Below, piece after piece: positions 1-5,639 of a DNA stretch of 8,007 nucleotides. Location: assembly GCA_946186335.1 (NCBI GenBank), contig CAMHMW010000080.1, positions 1-8,007 on the forward strand, written 5' to 3'. The notes beneath the pieces were generated by a model that was not told where the DNA came from, did no database searches, and worked only from the letters and a program-made list of their open reading frames with translations. Source of the stretch: an uncultured Candidatus Melainabacteria bacterium (lineage in GTDB: Bacteria; Cyanobacteriota; Vampirovibrionia; Gastranaerophilales; Gastranaerophilaceae). Every line of letters begins with the position of its first letter. Position 1 is the stretch's first letter. The translations under genes and the position numbers were made by a program.

Positions 1-629
1 ATTAATGTTTCATCCAGAAAGGTTATTTTATTGGCCAAAGCCAAACTCATGTAGTTAAAATAAACATCATTACAGGTTTTCAGATTTTGAAACATTATAT
101 TATTTTCTTTTATAAATGATGTTCTATATAATTTAGTCCATGCTGGCATATTGGAAATCTGAAAATAATTCTCGGGAATATCATATTTACTGAAACTTTT
201 AACATGTGCAAACTGTTCTATAATACTTCCCCATTTGCAGGGAATTAATTCACCTGTTGTTTCTTTGTATCTGCTGTTTTTAAATATACAAATTTGGGCA
301 TTTGTATCAGTTATTCTCTGATAAAGTTTTTCATAAGCGTCAAGTTCTATCCGGTCATCAGAATCCAGAAAATGGACAAACTCGCCGGTTGCCGCTTCCA
401 GTCCGTTGTTTCTCGCAACTCCGGCATGTTGATTTTGCTGGGTTATAATCTTTATACGGCTATCTTTTGCTGCGTATTCTTTCAGAATTTCTAATGAACT
501 GTCCGTTGAGCCGTCATCAACGCAGATAATTTCAATATCTTTCAGCGTTTGGTTAATTACGCTGTCAAGACACTCCCTCAGATATTTTTCAACATTATAG
601 ACAGGTATAACTACACTGACTTTCGGCAT
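1..629 (-). CDS. Family 2 glycosyltransferase, N-terminal part (gene cut by left window edge)
   Basis: The visible 209 residues are the GT-A catalytic domain of a GT2 enzyme, which transfers a sugar from a nucleotide-sugar to a growing surface polysaccharide or glycan acceptor at the inner face of the membrane. Seen in the sequence: the N-terminal beta strand and loop MPKVSVVIPVYN (1-12), the nucleotide-binding VDDGSTD (37-43), HAGVARNNG (68-76), and the DXD-type metal/nucleotide motif LDSDD (88-92). A later NDV (187-189) sits where GT2 enzymes usually carry the catalytic-base E/N-D. The start at 629 is supported by AAGGAG at 634-639, four bases upstream. No hydrophobic helix is seen in the visible part; a C-terminal membrane segment could lie outside the window. 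The exact sugar and acceptor cannot be told. No other glycan-synthesis gene is visible on its right side, so any cluster would extend left. The family call is firm; the substrate is unknown. Confidence 0.93.
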   Translation of the reverse strand, partial: MPKVSVVIPVYNVEKYLRECLDSVINQTLKDIEIICVDDGSTDSSLEILKEYAAKDSRIKIITQQNQHAGVARNNGLEAATGEFVHFLDSDDRIELDAYEKLYQRITDTNAQICIFKNSRYKETTGELIPCKWGSIIEQFAHVKSFSKYDIPENYFQISNMPAWTKLYRTSFIKENNIMFQNLKTCNDVYFNYMSLALANKITFLDETL

Positions 630-645
630 ACTTCTCCTTAACGTA

Positions 646-651
646 ATTATA
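646..651 (-). promoter_or_regulatory. Possible -10 box of the glycosyltransferase gene
   Basis: A perfect TATAAT lies on the minus strand 16 bases upstream of the glycosyltransferase start. No good -35 box sits 16-18 bases further upstream (the sequence there is a T run), and the distance from the -10 to the Shine-Dalgarno site is short. A second near-match, TG-A-TAGAAT (659-667), resembles an extended -10. Either could serve. In this AT-rich DNA, chance matches are likely. Confidence 0.3.
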
Positions 652-697
652 TGTATTAATTCTATCACAAAAAAACAGGATAATATTATTCGGAAGA

Positions 698-713
698 CCG
701 ATAAGCCGATAAG
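698..713. repeat. Tandem 8-bp direct repeat CCGATAAG x2
   Basis: Two exact, abutting copies of CCGATAAG (698-705 and 706-713) lie in the intergenic gap between the glycosyltransferase and the ADP-ribosylglycohydrolase genes. This may be a small tandem binding site or simple slippage. Only two units are present and no function can be given. Confidence 0.5.
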
Positions 714-718
714 AATTG

Positions 719-748
719 CAGGGTGGGCAAAGTGTATGCGTGCCCGCC
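719..748. repeat. Imperfect palindrome resembling a dispersed GGTGGGCA...TGCCC intergenic repeat
   Basis: The arms GGTGGGCA (722-729) and TGCCCGCC (741-748) pair over eight positions with one G-T wobble around an 11-base loop. Together with the preceding GCAGG, this matches, from memory, the layout of a repeat seen between genes in many unrelated bacteria (GTAGGGTGGGCAAAGCG...GCGTGCCCACC). The plus strand carries a short T run just after the right arm, but no plus-strand gene lies upstream. On the minus strand there is no T run, so it is a poor intrinsic terminator for the gene ending at 788. The identity with the dispersed repeat has not been checked. Confidence 0.5.
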
Positions 749-787
749 AAATTTTTCAGTTTATAGATTGGGTTTTAACCCGTCAAT

Positions 788-1870
788 TTAACCAATCGGA
801 TAGCGCAAATCTGCGTTTTCAATTTCCTGCGGTTTTACGTATAAATCTTTTGCTAGTTGTCCGAGTTCGTCTTTCAGTTCAATTTTATCAAGCCATTTTT
901 GAGGAATTTTGTCCGTTCCGAGGTGTGCGCCCAAAATATTGCCTAAAATTGCACCTGTGCTATCACTGTCCCCATCGTGGTTTACTGCCATTTTTATTGC
1001 TTTTTCAAAATCATTCGGTTCTTTCATTGCGCAGTATGATGAAATCGCAATTGCTTCATCACCGACCCAGCCCTGACCGAGCATTTTTATTGCAGTTTCC
1101 GGAGGAATATCTCTGTGAGCAAGTATTTTTGCTCTTTCCATAAGTTGGGTTACGGGTTTGTGACCTTCGTATTTTTGAAGTGTTTTAAGGGTTTCATCAA
1201 CCGCTTCATCAATATTTTTACCGTTGATTATGTGCGCAATCATTTCGCTTAAAACACCGGCGCTCAAATAACCGCGCGGATTTGAGTGGGTTAGGGCGGC
1301 ACATTCTGCACCTACTCTGAACGCAAGTTCAGGGTTGTCTTTGTACATAAGTCCTGCAGGTGCTACTCTCATAACTCCGCCGCAACCTGCGCTGTCGTTA
1401 ATAGGTTTGCCTATGCGTCCGGGTCTATCACCGCGAATTGCTGACATACAAGTATTCCCCGGTGCTCTGGTTGCGTATAAATCTTTTATTTCGGCTATCC
1501 AGCCTTCTCCTTTTTGTATAATTTTTCCAAACTGTGTATTCAGCCACAGACGGTAGGAATTAAAGACGGTATTCATATCCGGCATATCTGTCAGGTTACC
1601 GTTTTTTCTTGCGGCTTTAATAAGTCCGTCTGCCGTAAACATTGTCATCTGGGTATCATCGGTCACTTCGGCAACACCTTTCGGGCTTATTACCAAATCC
1701 TGAATACCGTTTTTACCAAATCTTTCCTGTATTCTTTCCCATCTGCTAAATTCTATCGGCCACCCGAGAGCATCCCCGATAGCTCCGCCTTTTAAACATG
1801 CTCTGTAATTTTTTATATCGTATCTTCCCTGAAAACTTGTGCTGTTATTGTTTAAACTGCCTAAAATCAT
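788..1870 (-). CDS. ADP-ribosylglycohydrolase family protein (DraG/ARH type)
   Basis: A complete 360-residue member of the ADP-ribosylglycohydrolase family (Pfam PF03747), metal-dependent all-alpha hydrolases that cleave ADP-ribose from modified proteins or small molecules. Motifs in order: GGAIGDALGWPIE (28-40), the metal-binding TDDT (70-73), NDSAGCGGVMRVAPAG (158-173), LTH (193-195), GWVGDEA (267-273) and HDGDSDSTGAI (298-308), whose aspartates 299, 301 and 303 and Thr305 form the second half of the binuclear metal site. All expected ligands are present, so it should be active. The first ~18 residues (rich in Asn/Ser, ending SFQGRY) look disordered and precede the conserved core. There is no signal peptide, so it is probably cytoplasmic. 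AGGAG at 1876-1880, five bases before ATG, supports the start. No ADP-ribosyltransferase or nitrogenase gene is visible, so the substrate is unknown and a DraG-like nitrogenase role is not supported. Confidence 0.95.
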   Translation of the reverse strand: MILGSLNNNSTSFQGRYDIKNYRACLKGGAIGDALGWPIEFSRWERIQERFGKNGIQDLVISPKGVAEVTDDTQMTMFTADGLIKAARKNGNLTDMPDMNTVFNSYRLWLNTQFGKIIQKGEGWIAEIKDLYATRAPGNTCMSAIRGDRPGRIGKPINDSAGCGGVMRVAPAGLMYKDNPELAFRVGAECAALTHSNPRGYLSAGVLSEMIAHIINGKNIDEAVDETLKTLQKYEGHKPVTQLMERAKILAHRDIPPETAIKMLGQGWVGDEAIAISSYCAMKEPNDFEKAIKMAVNHDGDSDSTGAILGNILGAHLGTDKIPQKWLDKIELKDELGQLAKDLYVKPQEIENADLRYPIG

Positions 1871-1900
1871 ATTAACTCCTGAATTTAATTTAACGTACTG

Positions 1901-1906
1901 TTTATA
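1901..1906 (-). promoter_or_regulatory. Possible -10 box of the ADP-ribosylglycohydrolase gene
   Basis: TATAAA on the minus strand lies about 30 bases upstream of the ADP-ribosylglycohydrolase start, a fitting distance. No recognisable TTGACA-like -35 box lies 16-18 bases further up. The 99-bp gap to the gene upstream leaves room for a promoter, but no clear terminator was seen there, so read-through from the upstream gene is also possible. Confidence 0.25.
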
Positions 1907-1969
1907 AGTGTGGTGAAATAATTAATTGCCCTTCATGTGAAGAAATATTAAGGTATGATTTTTTGCTGG

Positions 1970-2674
1970 TTAAATATTTGCTCCGCCGTCATTTTTGATT
2001 TTATCCAGAACATTTTTTGAACCCTCGAGTTGTTTTGTATAATCAAGAACAAACGAGGTTGCCTCATTATCTCTTTCTATTGCCTCTTTGACCGAAATTA
2101 TATCTTCCATCGAAAGTATTTTAATAATATTATCGGCATCTCCGAGTATAACCTTTTTAAATATTTTCTGAATACGGTATTCAAACCCCGAAAGCCCTGA
2201 TTTTAGTGAATACCATCGGTAGAAATTATGGAGCATGTAAAATTTGTCTATGTTTCCGTCACGCATAATAAACATGGGTTCTGTTTTAAATTTAAACCCC
2301 TGGCCTGTTATCAGTGACAGATATAACCCTTCGAGTCCTTCTTTTTCACAGATAAGTCCTTCTTCTTCTTTTATAAGGTTTAGCAGTTTATCTGCGTTAT
2401 TTATTTTGTAAACGGGTGTTTTTGAAACTTTTATATATTCCAAAAGCGCCTCAGGGTCACAATTTGTTTTTTTCACAATTGCAGCCACGCTGTTTTTAAC
2501 ATCTTCGATAATTTTCAGGGTTTCGCTGTTTAGCGTTACTTCCGCCCCCTGCCCGAAAATCTGTTTTGTTGTATTGTTGCTGAAACTTCTTTTTGTTGTT
2601 TTTTGAAGTTTCTTCTGGAGTTGCTTTTCTTTTTTTGAAAGAAAATAGTATTTTATATCTTTAAAAATGCCCAT
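1970..2674 (-). CDS. Hypothetical protein, unrecognised family; start codon uncertain
   Basis: I do not recognise this protein of about 234 residues. It has no signal peptide or clear membrane segment and looks soluble. It opens with MGIFKDIKYYF, followed by a strongly basic stretch (14-29, KKEKQLQKKLQKTTKR) that may be a short amphipathic or nucleic-acid/membrane-contacting helix. A helical middle (50-125) follows. An aromatic-rich stretch, MLHNFYRWYSLKSGLSGFEY (147-166), looks like the most conserved-type core. A further helical tail ends at NDGGANI. Two in-frame ATGs are possible, at 2701 and 2674. Both lie in the two arms of the terminator hairpin of pepA, and neither has a Shine-Dalgarno site. 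I chose 2674 because the nine extra residues (MPVTVYTAV) are encoded by the terminator stem itself. The reading frame stays open throughout with ordinary codon use, so the gene is probably real. Confidence 0.72.
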   Translation of the reverse strand: MGIFKDIKYYFLSKKEKQLQKKLQKTTKRSFSNNTTKQIFGQGAEVTLNSETLKIIEDVKNSVAAIVKKTNCDPEALLEYIKVSKTPVYKINNADKLLNLIKEEEGLICEKEGLEGLYLSLITGQGFKFKTEPMFIMRDGNIDKFYMLHNFYRWYSLKSGLSGFEYRIQKIFKKVILGDADNIIKILSMEDIISVKEAIERDNEATSFVLDYTKQLEGSKNVLDKIKNDGGANI

Positions 2675-2705
2675 AACAGCAGTATAAACCGTTACGGGCA
2701 TTTTT
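2663..2705 (-). terminator. Intrinsic terminator of pepA, overlapping the start of the next gene
   Basis: On the minus strand the arm AAAAATGCCCGTAAC pairs with GTTATGGGCATTTTT: 15 pairs including one G-U wobble, around a 13-base loop. The stem has a GC-rich core flanked by an A run before and a T run after. It begins 25 bases past the pepA stop codon. The one imperfect pair is G-U in minus-strand RNA but A-C in plus-strand RNA, which favours action on the minus strand. This is a textbook Rho-independent terminator in form. Its position over both candidate start codons of the downstream gene is unusual. Confidence 0.85.
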
Positions 2706-2730
2706 TATACATCTAAATATATGATTTTAA

Positions 2731-4128
2731 TTAGTGGCAGAGGATGTAATTTAACAGAGTTCTGACACCGACACCTGTTGCACCTTTGCCAAATTCTCTG
2801 TGAGGGCTTTCCAGAAATGCCGTTCCTGCAACATCAAGGTGTGCCCATTTAACATCATCTGTTACAAATTCTTTTAAGAACATTCCGGCAGCAGAGGCTC
2901 CGCCGTATCTGGTGCCTGTGTTTTTCATATCGGCAATGTCGCTGTTCATATTGTCACGGTAGTCTTGCCACATGGGGAGTTCCCAGAATTTTTCTCCGCT
3001 GAATGTTCCCATTTTAATAATTTCCTTAACAAAATCTTCGTTGTTTCCCATAATTCCTGATGCCGCCGTTCCAAGTGCAACCATACAGGCACCTGTCAGA
3101 GTTGCGATATCAATAACTTCGTCAACTCCGAGTTCGCATGCGTAACACAGAGCATCTGCAAGAGTTAGTCTGCCTTCAGCATCGGTATTGTCAACTTCAA
3201 TGGTTTTACCGTTTTTGGCGGTCAGAATGTCGCCCGGTTTGTATGCGCTGCACCCCGGCATATTTTCACAGGCTGCAATAATACCGTTGACTTCAATATT
3301 GGGTTTGAATTTTGAAAGTACTTTCATAATTCCTAATACACAAGCCGCTCCTGACATATCATCGCGCATAGTTAACATTGATGCGGCAGGTTTAATATCC
3401 AGACCTCCGCTATCGAAACACAAACCTTTTCCGATAATTGCGATACGTTTTGACGGATTTGGTGAGGAATATTTCATGTGAATAAATTTCGGGGGTTCTT
3501 CGCTCCCTTTTGAAACCGCATAAAAAGCACCCATTCCCATTTTTTGAATTTGAGCCGATTCAAAAACTTTTGTTTCTATCCCGTCAAAACTTTGTGCAAT
3601 TTCTGCAAGTTTGGAGGGGGTAGCATAAGCCGCAGGTTCATTTGCAAGATTTCTTGCGGTATTCATCGCCTCAACAATAGGAATACACTTTTTGATTGTA
3701 TCTTCCGGAACATTTGATATATAAAGGGTTGAGATATGATGTTCTTTTTTTGTTTTGTATTTGTCAAAATGATAATCCGCAATGGATACCCCGATACCAG
3801 CCTGAATACCGAAGGTCTGATCTGTTGTAATATCAAGAGCAACGGTTTCTGCTTTTAATTCAATTGCTTTTTTTGCCGCTTTTGCAATATTTTCACGAAT
3901 TTTATCTCCGTTAAGTTCGTTAGATTTTCCAAATCCAACGGCAATAACATATTTTGCGGGTTGTTGTCCCTGTGTGTGTATAACAAATGTTTCGCCCGAT
4001 TTCCCCGTAAAACTTTCGGGGGCAAACAAATTAACCAGTTCATTTGTTGTGGGTTCATCTTCAAATTTGTTAATAATCAACGCATCACAGGAAATATCTC
4101 TTGTATTTTCAATAACTTGTATATCCAT
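2731..4128 (-). CDS. pepA: Leucyl (cytosol) aminopeptidase, M17 family
   Basis: A complete 465-residue M17 aminopeptidase, which removes N-terminal residues from peptides in the cytoplasm using two metal ions, normally as a hexamer. The N-terminal regulatory domain (about 1-150) is divergent. The catalytic domain carries every key residue. Metal ligands are Lys234 and Asp239 (GKGLCFDSGG, 233-242), Asp257 (RDDMSG), and Asp316/Glu318 in the family signature NTDAEGRL (314-321). The catalytic Lys246 and Arg320 are also present. The length is slightly shorter than the Escherichia coli enzyme (about 500), within the family range. AAGGAG at 4137-4142, eight bases before ATG, fixes the start. It has its own promoter (4155-4183) and terminator (2663-2705), so it is probably transcribed alone. 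The housekeeping role is peptide turnover and amino-acid recycling. Confidence 0.97.
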   Translation of the reverse strand: MDIQVIENTRDISCDALIINKFEDEPTTNELVNLFAPESFTGKSGETFVIHTQGQQPAKYVIAVGFGKSNELNGDKIRENIAKAAKKAIELKAETVALDITTDQTFGIQAGIGVSIADYHFDKYKTKKEHHISTLYISNVPEDTIKKCIPIVEAMNTARNLANEPAAYATPSKLAEIAQSFDGIETKVFESAQIQKMGMGAFYAVSKGSEEPPKFIHMKYSSPNPSKRIAIIGKGLCFDSGGLDIKPAASMLTMRDDMSGAACVLGIMKVLSKFKPNIEVNGIIAACENMPGCSAYKPGDILTAKNGKTIEVDNTDAEGRLTLADALCYACELGVDEVIDIATLTGACMVALGTAASGIMGNNEDFVKEIIKMGTFSGEKFWELPMWQDYRDNMNSDIADMKNTGTRYGGASAAGMFLKEFVTDDVKWAHLDVAGTAFLESPHREFGKGATGVGVRTLLNYILCH

Positions 4129-4154
4129 AATAAACTCTCCTTCTTTCTTAGTTT

Positions 4155-4183
4155 ATTATAGCATTTTGTTAATAAGTGTACAA
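4155..4183 (-). promoter_or_regulatory. pepA: Sigma-70-type promoter of pepA (extended -10)
   Basis: The minus strand shows a perfect extended -10, TG-C-TATAAT (TATAAT at 4155-4160, TG at 4162-4163). A weak -35, TTGTAC (4178-4183), stands 17 bases away. A start near 4148 would leave a short leader containing the AAGGAG site. The -35 overlaps the 8-bp palindrome ACAATTGT (4180-4187). The promoter begins about 14 bases after the stop codon of the TPR lipoprotein gene. Confidence 0.65.
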
Positions 4184-4196
4184 TTGTCTTAAATAT

Positions 4197-5381
4197 TTAC
4201 TTCTGCTGTTCGGCATTCATTGACTGAATTGCGTATGAGCGGAGTTCCTTTGCATTTTGATTATCGGGGTCAATGTTTAAAAGAATATTCAAATCATCTA
4301 TTGCAGGCAGATACATGCTTTTTTTACAATAAATAACTGCGCGGGTGAGATATTTTTCGGGATCCTGATTATCAAGTTCGATAGCTTTGTCTAAATCAGC
4401 CAGCGCCTCATCCAAATCCCCGTTGTTTTTGCTTATAACTGCTCCTCTGTCTGCGTAGTAATCGGCATTTTTGGGGTTTAATTCTATCGCCTTTGCGTAA
4501 TCTTCAATAGCAGAGGTGTTATGTTCCAGTCTTTCCTGTGCGATGGCTCTTTCATAGTATGCGGAATCGTTTTTCGGATTAATTTCGATTTCTTTTGTGA
4601 AATCTAAAATGGCATCTTCATAATTTTTTAGCCCGAGATACGCTATTCCTCTGTTGTAATAGACTTTTTTAAAATTCTTGTTTAATAAAATTACGTGGGT
4701 ATAATCTTCAACTGCTCCTGCGTAATCTTTCATATAGAATTTTGCAACTCCGCGGTTGTTATAGGACTCAATATTTTTATCATCAAGTTCAAGAACTTTT
4801 GTATAATCTTCTATTGCCCCTTCATAATCTCCGCTGCTGCGTTTTGCTATTCCTCTGTTGTAATAGCCGAGTTTATTATTTTCATCAAGTTCAATAACTT
4901 TTGAAAAATCTTCAATAGCCTGTTCATATTGTTTCAGCAAAACTCTTGTTGTTCCGCGGTTGAGGTATGCGTTTGCATTCTCCGGGTTGAGTTCAATTTC
5001 TTTTGTATAATCTTCCACAACTTCCTCAAAAGCGTTAAGGTTGGCTTTTGCAATTCCTCTGTTGTAATAAGTGTTTTCTCTTGCGGGGTCAAGTTCAATT
5101 GCTGTTGTGTAATCTTTTACGGCATCTTTGTAGTTGCCCAGCAAAAATAATGAATTGCCTCTTTTTGCGTAAGTTTCGGCATTTACAGGGTTTATTATAA
5201 GAGCCTTTGTATAATATTCAATGGCTGTTTCGTACTGCTTATCGTCAAAGCTTATTTGTGCAGTATTCAAAAGAGCATTCTCTTTTTTCTGTTTTCTGGT
5301 GAGTCTTGCATCTGCATCTGTGACGGCACAGCCGGCAAAAAGCCCTGCTAATATTATAGTTGTAAGGATTTTTTTCTTCAT
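4197..5381 (-). CDS. TPR-repeat lipoprotein
   Basis: A 394-residue precursor with a lipoprotein signal peptide: MKKK, a hydrophobic core (LTTIILAGLF), then the lipobox FAGC with Cys18 as the lipidated residue. Ala at +2 does not resemble an inner-membrane retention signal, so outer-membrane anchoring is likely if the cell is a diderm. From residue 34 to 374 there are ten consecutive TPR units of 34-35 residues with the usual pattern (YYNRG-A, ..-Y--A--DY-KAIEL-P-N), then a short capping helix. Such proteins act as protein-binding scaffolds in envelope assembly, secretion or lipoprotein complexes; the partner is unknown. The frame stays open upstream to an ATG at 5459. However, the 26 extra residues would bury the signal peptide, so I start at 5381. 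This start lacks a clear Shine-Dalgarno site, which leaves some doubt. The stop lies just upstream of the pepA promoter, with no visible terminator. Confidence 0.9.
   Translation of the reverse strand: MKKKILTTIILAGLFAGCAVTDADARLTRKQKKENALLNTAQISFDDKQYETAIEYYTKALIINPVNAETYAKRGNSLFLLGNYKDAVKDYTTAIELDPARENTYYNRGIAKANLNAFEEVVEDYTKEIELNPENANAYLNRGTTRVLLKQYEQAIEDFSKVIELDENNKLGYYNRGIAKRSSGDYEGAIEDYTKVLELDDKNIESYNNRGVAKFYMKDYAGAVEDYTHVILLNKNFKKVYYNRGIAYLGLKNYEDAILDFTKEIEINPKNDSAYYERAIAQERLEHNTSAIEDYAKAIELNPKNADYYADRGAVISKNNGDLDEALADLDKAIELDNQDPEKYLTRAVIYCKKSMYLPAIDDLNILLNIDPDNQNAKELRSYAIQSMNAEQQK
4260..5282 (-). repeat. Ten in-frame TPR-coding repeats, about 102 bp each
   Basis: The coding sequence repeats with a 102-bp period (one unit of 105 bp, the ninth), encoding ten TPR motifs. 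Recurrent plus-strand words such as 'cctctgttgtaatag' and 'gtataatcttc' occur at this spacing, so neighbouring units are similar at the DNA level. Unit gain or loss by recombination is possible. The most divergent units are the first, ninth and tenth. Confidence 0.85.
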
Positions 5382-5395
5382 AAACCAATACCAAA

Positions 5396-5413
5396 ATTGT
5401 AAAATATTACAAT
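5396..5413. promoter_or_regulatory. Palindrome ATTGTAA-N4-TTACAAT upstream of the TPR lipoprotein gene (possible operator)
   Basis: Two perfect 7-bp arms, ATTGTAA and TTACAAT, are separated by AATA. The site lies 14 bases upstream of the chosen lipoprotein start and between it and the possible -10 box (5427-5432). The size and two-fold symmetry suit a dimeric repressor. As RNA it would be a weak AT-rich hairpin in the leader. The regulator is unknown. Confidence 0.4.
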
Positions 5414-5426
5414 ATATTAACAAATT

Positions 5427-5432
5427 ATTATA
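5427..5432 (-). promoter_or_regulatory. Possible -10 box of the TPR lipoprotein gene
   Basis: A perfect TATAAT on the minus strand lies about 45 bases upstream of the lipoprotein start. No -35 match is seen at 16-18 bases. A TGGACA (5 of 6 to consensus) is present only 12 bases upstream, too close for a standard promoter. Transcription from here would exclude the in-frame ATG at 5459, which agrees with starting translation at 5381. Confidence 0.35.
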
Positions 5433-5607
5433 AACATGACGGAATGTCCAGTCTGGCATATTTTCAGAACCTTTTTAAATCTCAGACATAATAATTTTTA
5501 TATGTTTTTCATTGAGTTTCACGTATTTTGTTCTTTATGTAACATTTTGTAAACTTGCCCTTAAAAACAGACGAATTATTTAAAGTTTTCTCCCGAAAAA
5601 ACCGACA

Positions 5608-5624
5608 TGATAAGTAACTTATCA
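5608..5624 (+). promoter_or_regulatory. Palindrome TGATAAGT-A-ACTTATCA touching the Shine-Dalgarno site of the large gene
   Basis: Two perfect 8-bp arms sit around a single central base. The right arm ends on the first A of the Shine-Dalgarno sequence AAAGGA (5624-5629). It could be a binding site for a dimeric regulator acting as a roadblock. In RNA it could form a 7-bp hairpin with a UAA loop next to the ribosome site. The palindrome is clear; the role is inferred. Confidence 0.5.
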
Positions 5625-5629
5625 AAGGA
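5624..5629 (+). promoter_or_regulatory. Ribosome binding site of the large plus-strand gene
   Basis: AAAGGA lies ten bases before the ATG at 5640. A second AGGA (5634-5637) is only two bases from the ATG, too close to use. An upstream in-frame ATG at 5607 has no Shine-Dalgarno sequence before it and lies on the edge of the palindrome, so 5640 is the better start. Confidence 0.65.
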
Positions 5630-5639
5630 CAAAAGGAAC

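Larger units (their letters stand above)
5460..5639. promoter_or_regulatory. Divergent intergenic region between the TPR lipoprotein and the large plus-strand gene
   Basis: This AT-rich stretch must carry the promoter of the large plus-strand gene and may hold shared control sites. On the plus strand, TTGAGT (5512-5517) followed after 18 bases by TATGTA (5536-5541) is only a weak sigma-70 match. No convincing promoter, RNA gene or small coding frame was found by eye. The most structured element is the palindrome just before the start codon. Confidence 0.4.

Noticed and set aside
764..796. Inverted sequences around the ADP-ribosylglycohydrolase stop (GATTGGTT / AACCCAATC and GGGTTAAAACCC) as a terminator
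   Set aside because: The possible stems compete with each other, one needs a bulge, and there is no following T run on the minus strand.
736..1143. 135-residue plus-strand open frame
   Set aside because: It is antisense to the ADP-ribosylglycohydrolase gene, has no ribosome site, starts inside the palindromic repeat and has low-complexity, gene-unlike composition.
1931..1942. CTTCA-TG-TGAAG palindrome as terminator or operator between the unrecognised gene and the ADP-ribosylglycohydrolase
   Set aside because: Arms are only five bases, with a two-base centre and no T run; chance is likely in AT-rich intergenic DNA.
4180..4187. ACAATTGT palindrome in the pepA -35 region as an operator
   Set aside because: It is only 8 bp and overlaps a promoter; such a short AT-rich palindrome is weak evidence alone.
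4260..5282. Regular 102-bp spaced repeats as a CRISPR-like array
   Set aside because: The repeats are in-frame TPR-coding units, not short palindromic repeats with unique spacers.
5382..5459. N-terminal 26-residue extension of the TPR lipoprotein (start at 5459)
   Set aside because: It would place 26 non-signal residues before a clear lipoprotein signal peptide, and the likely -10 box lies inside it.
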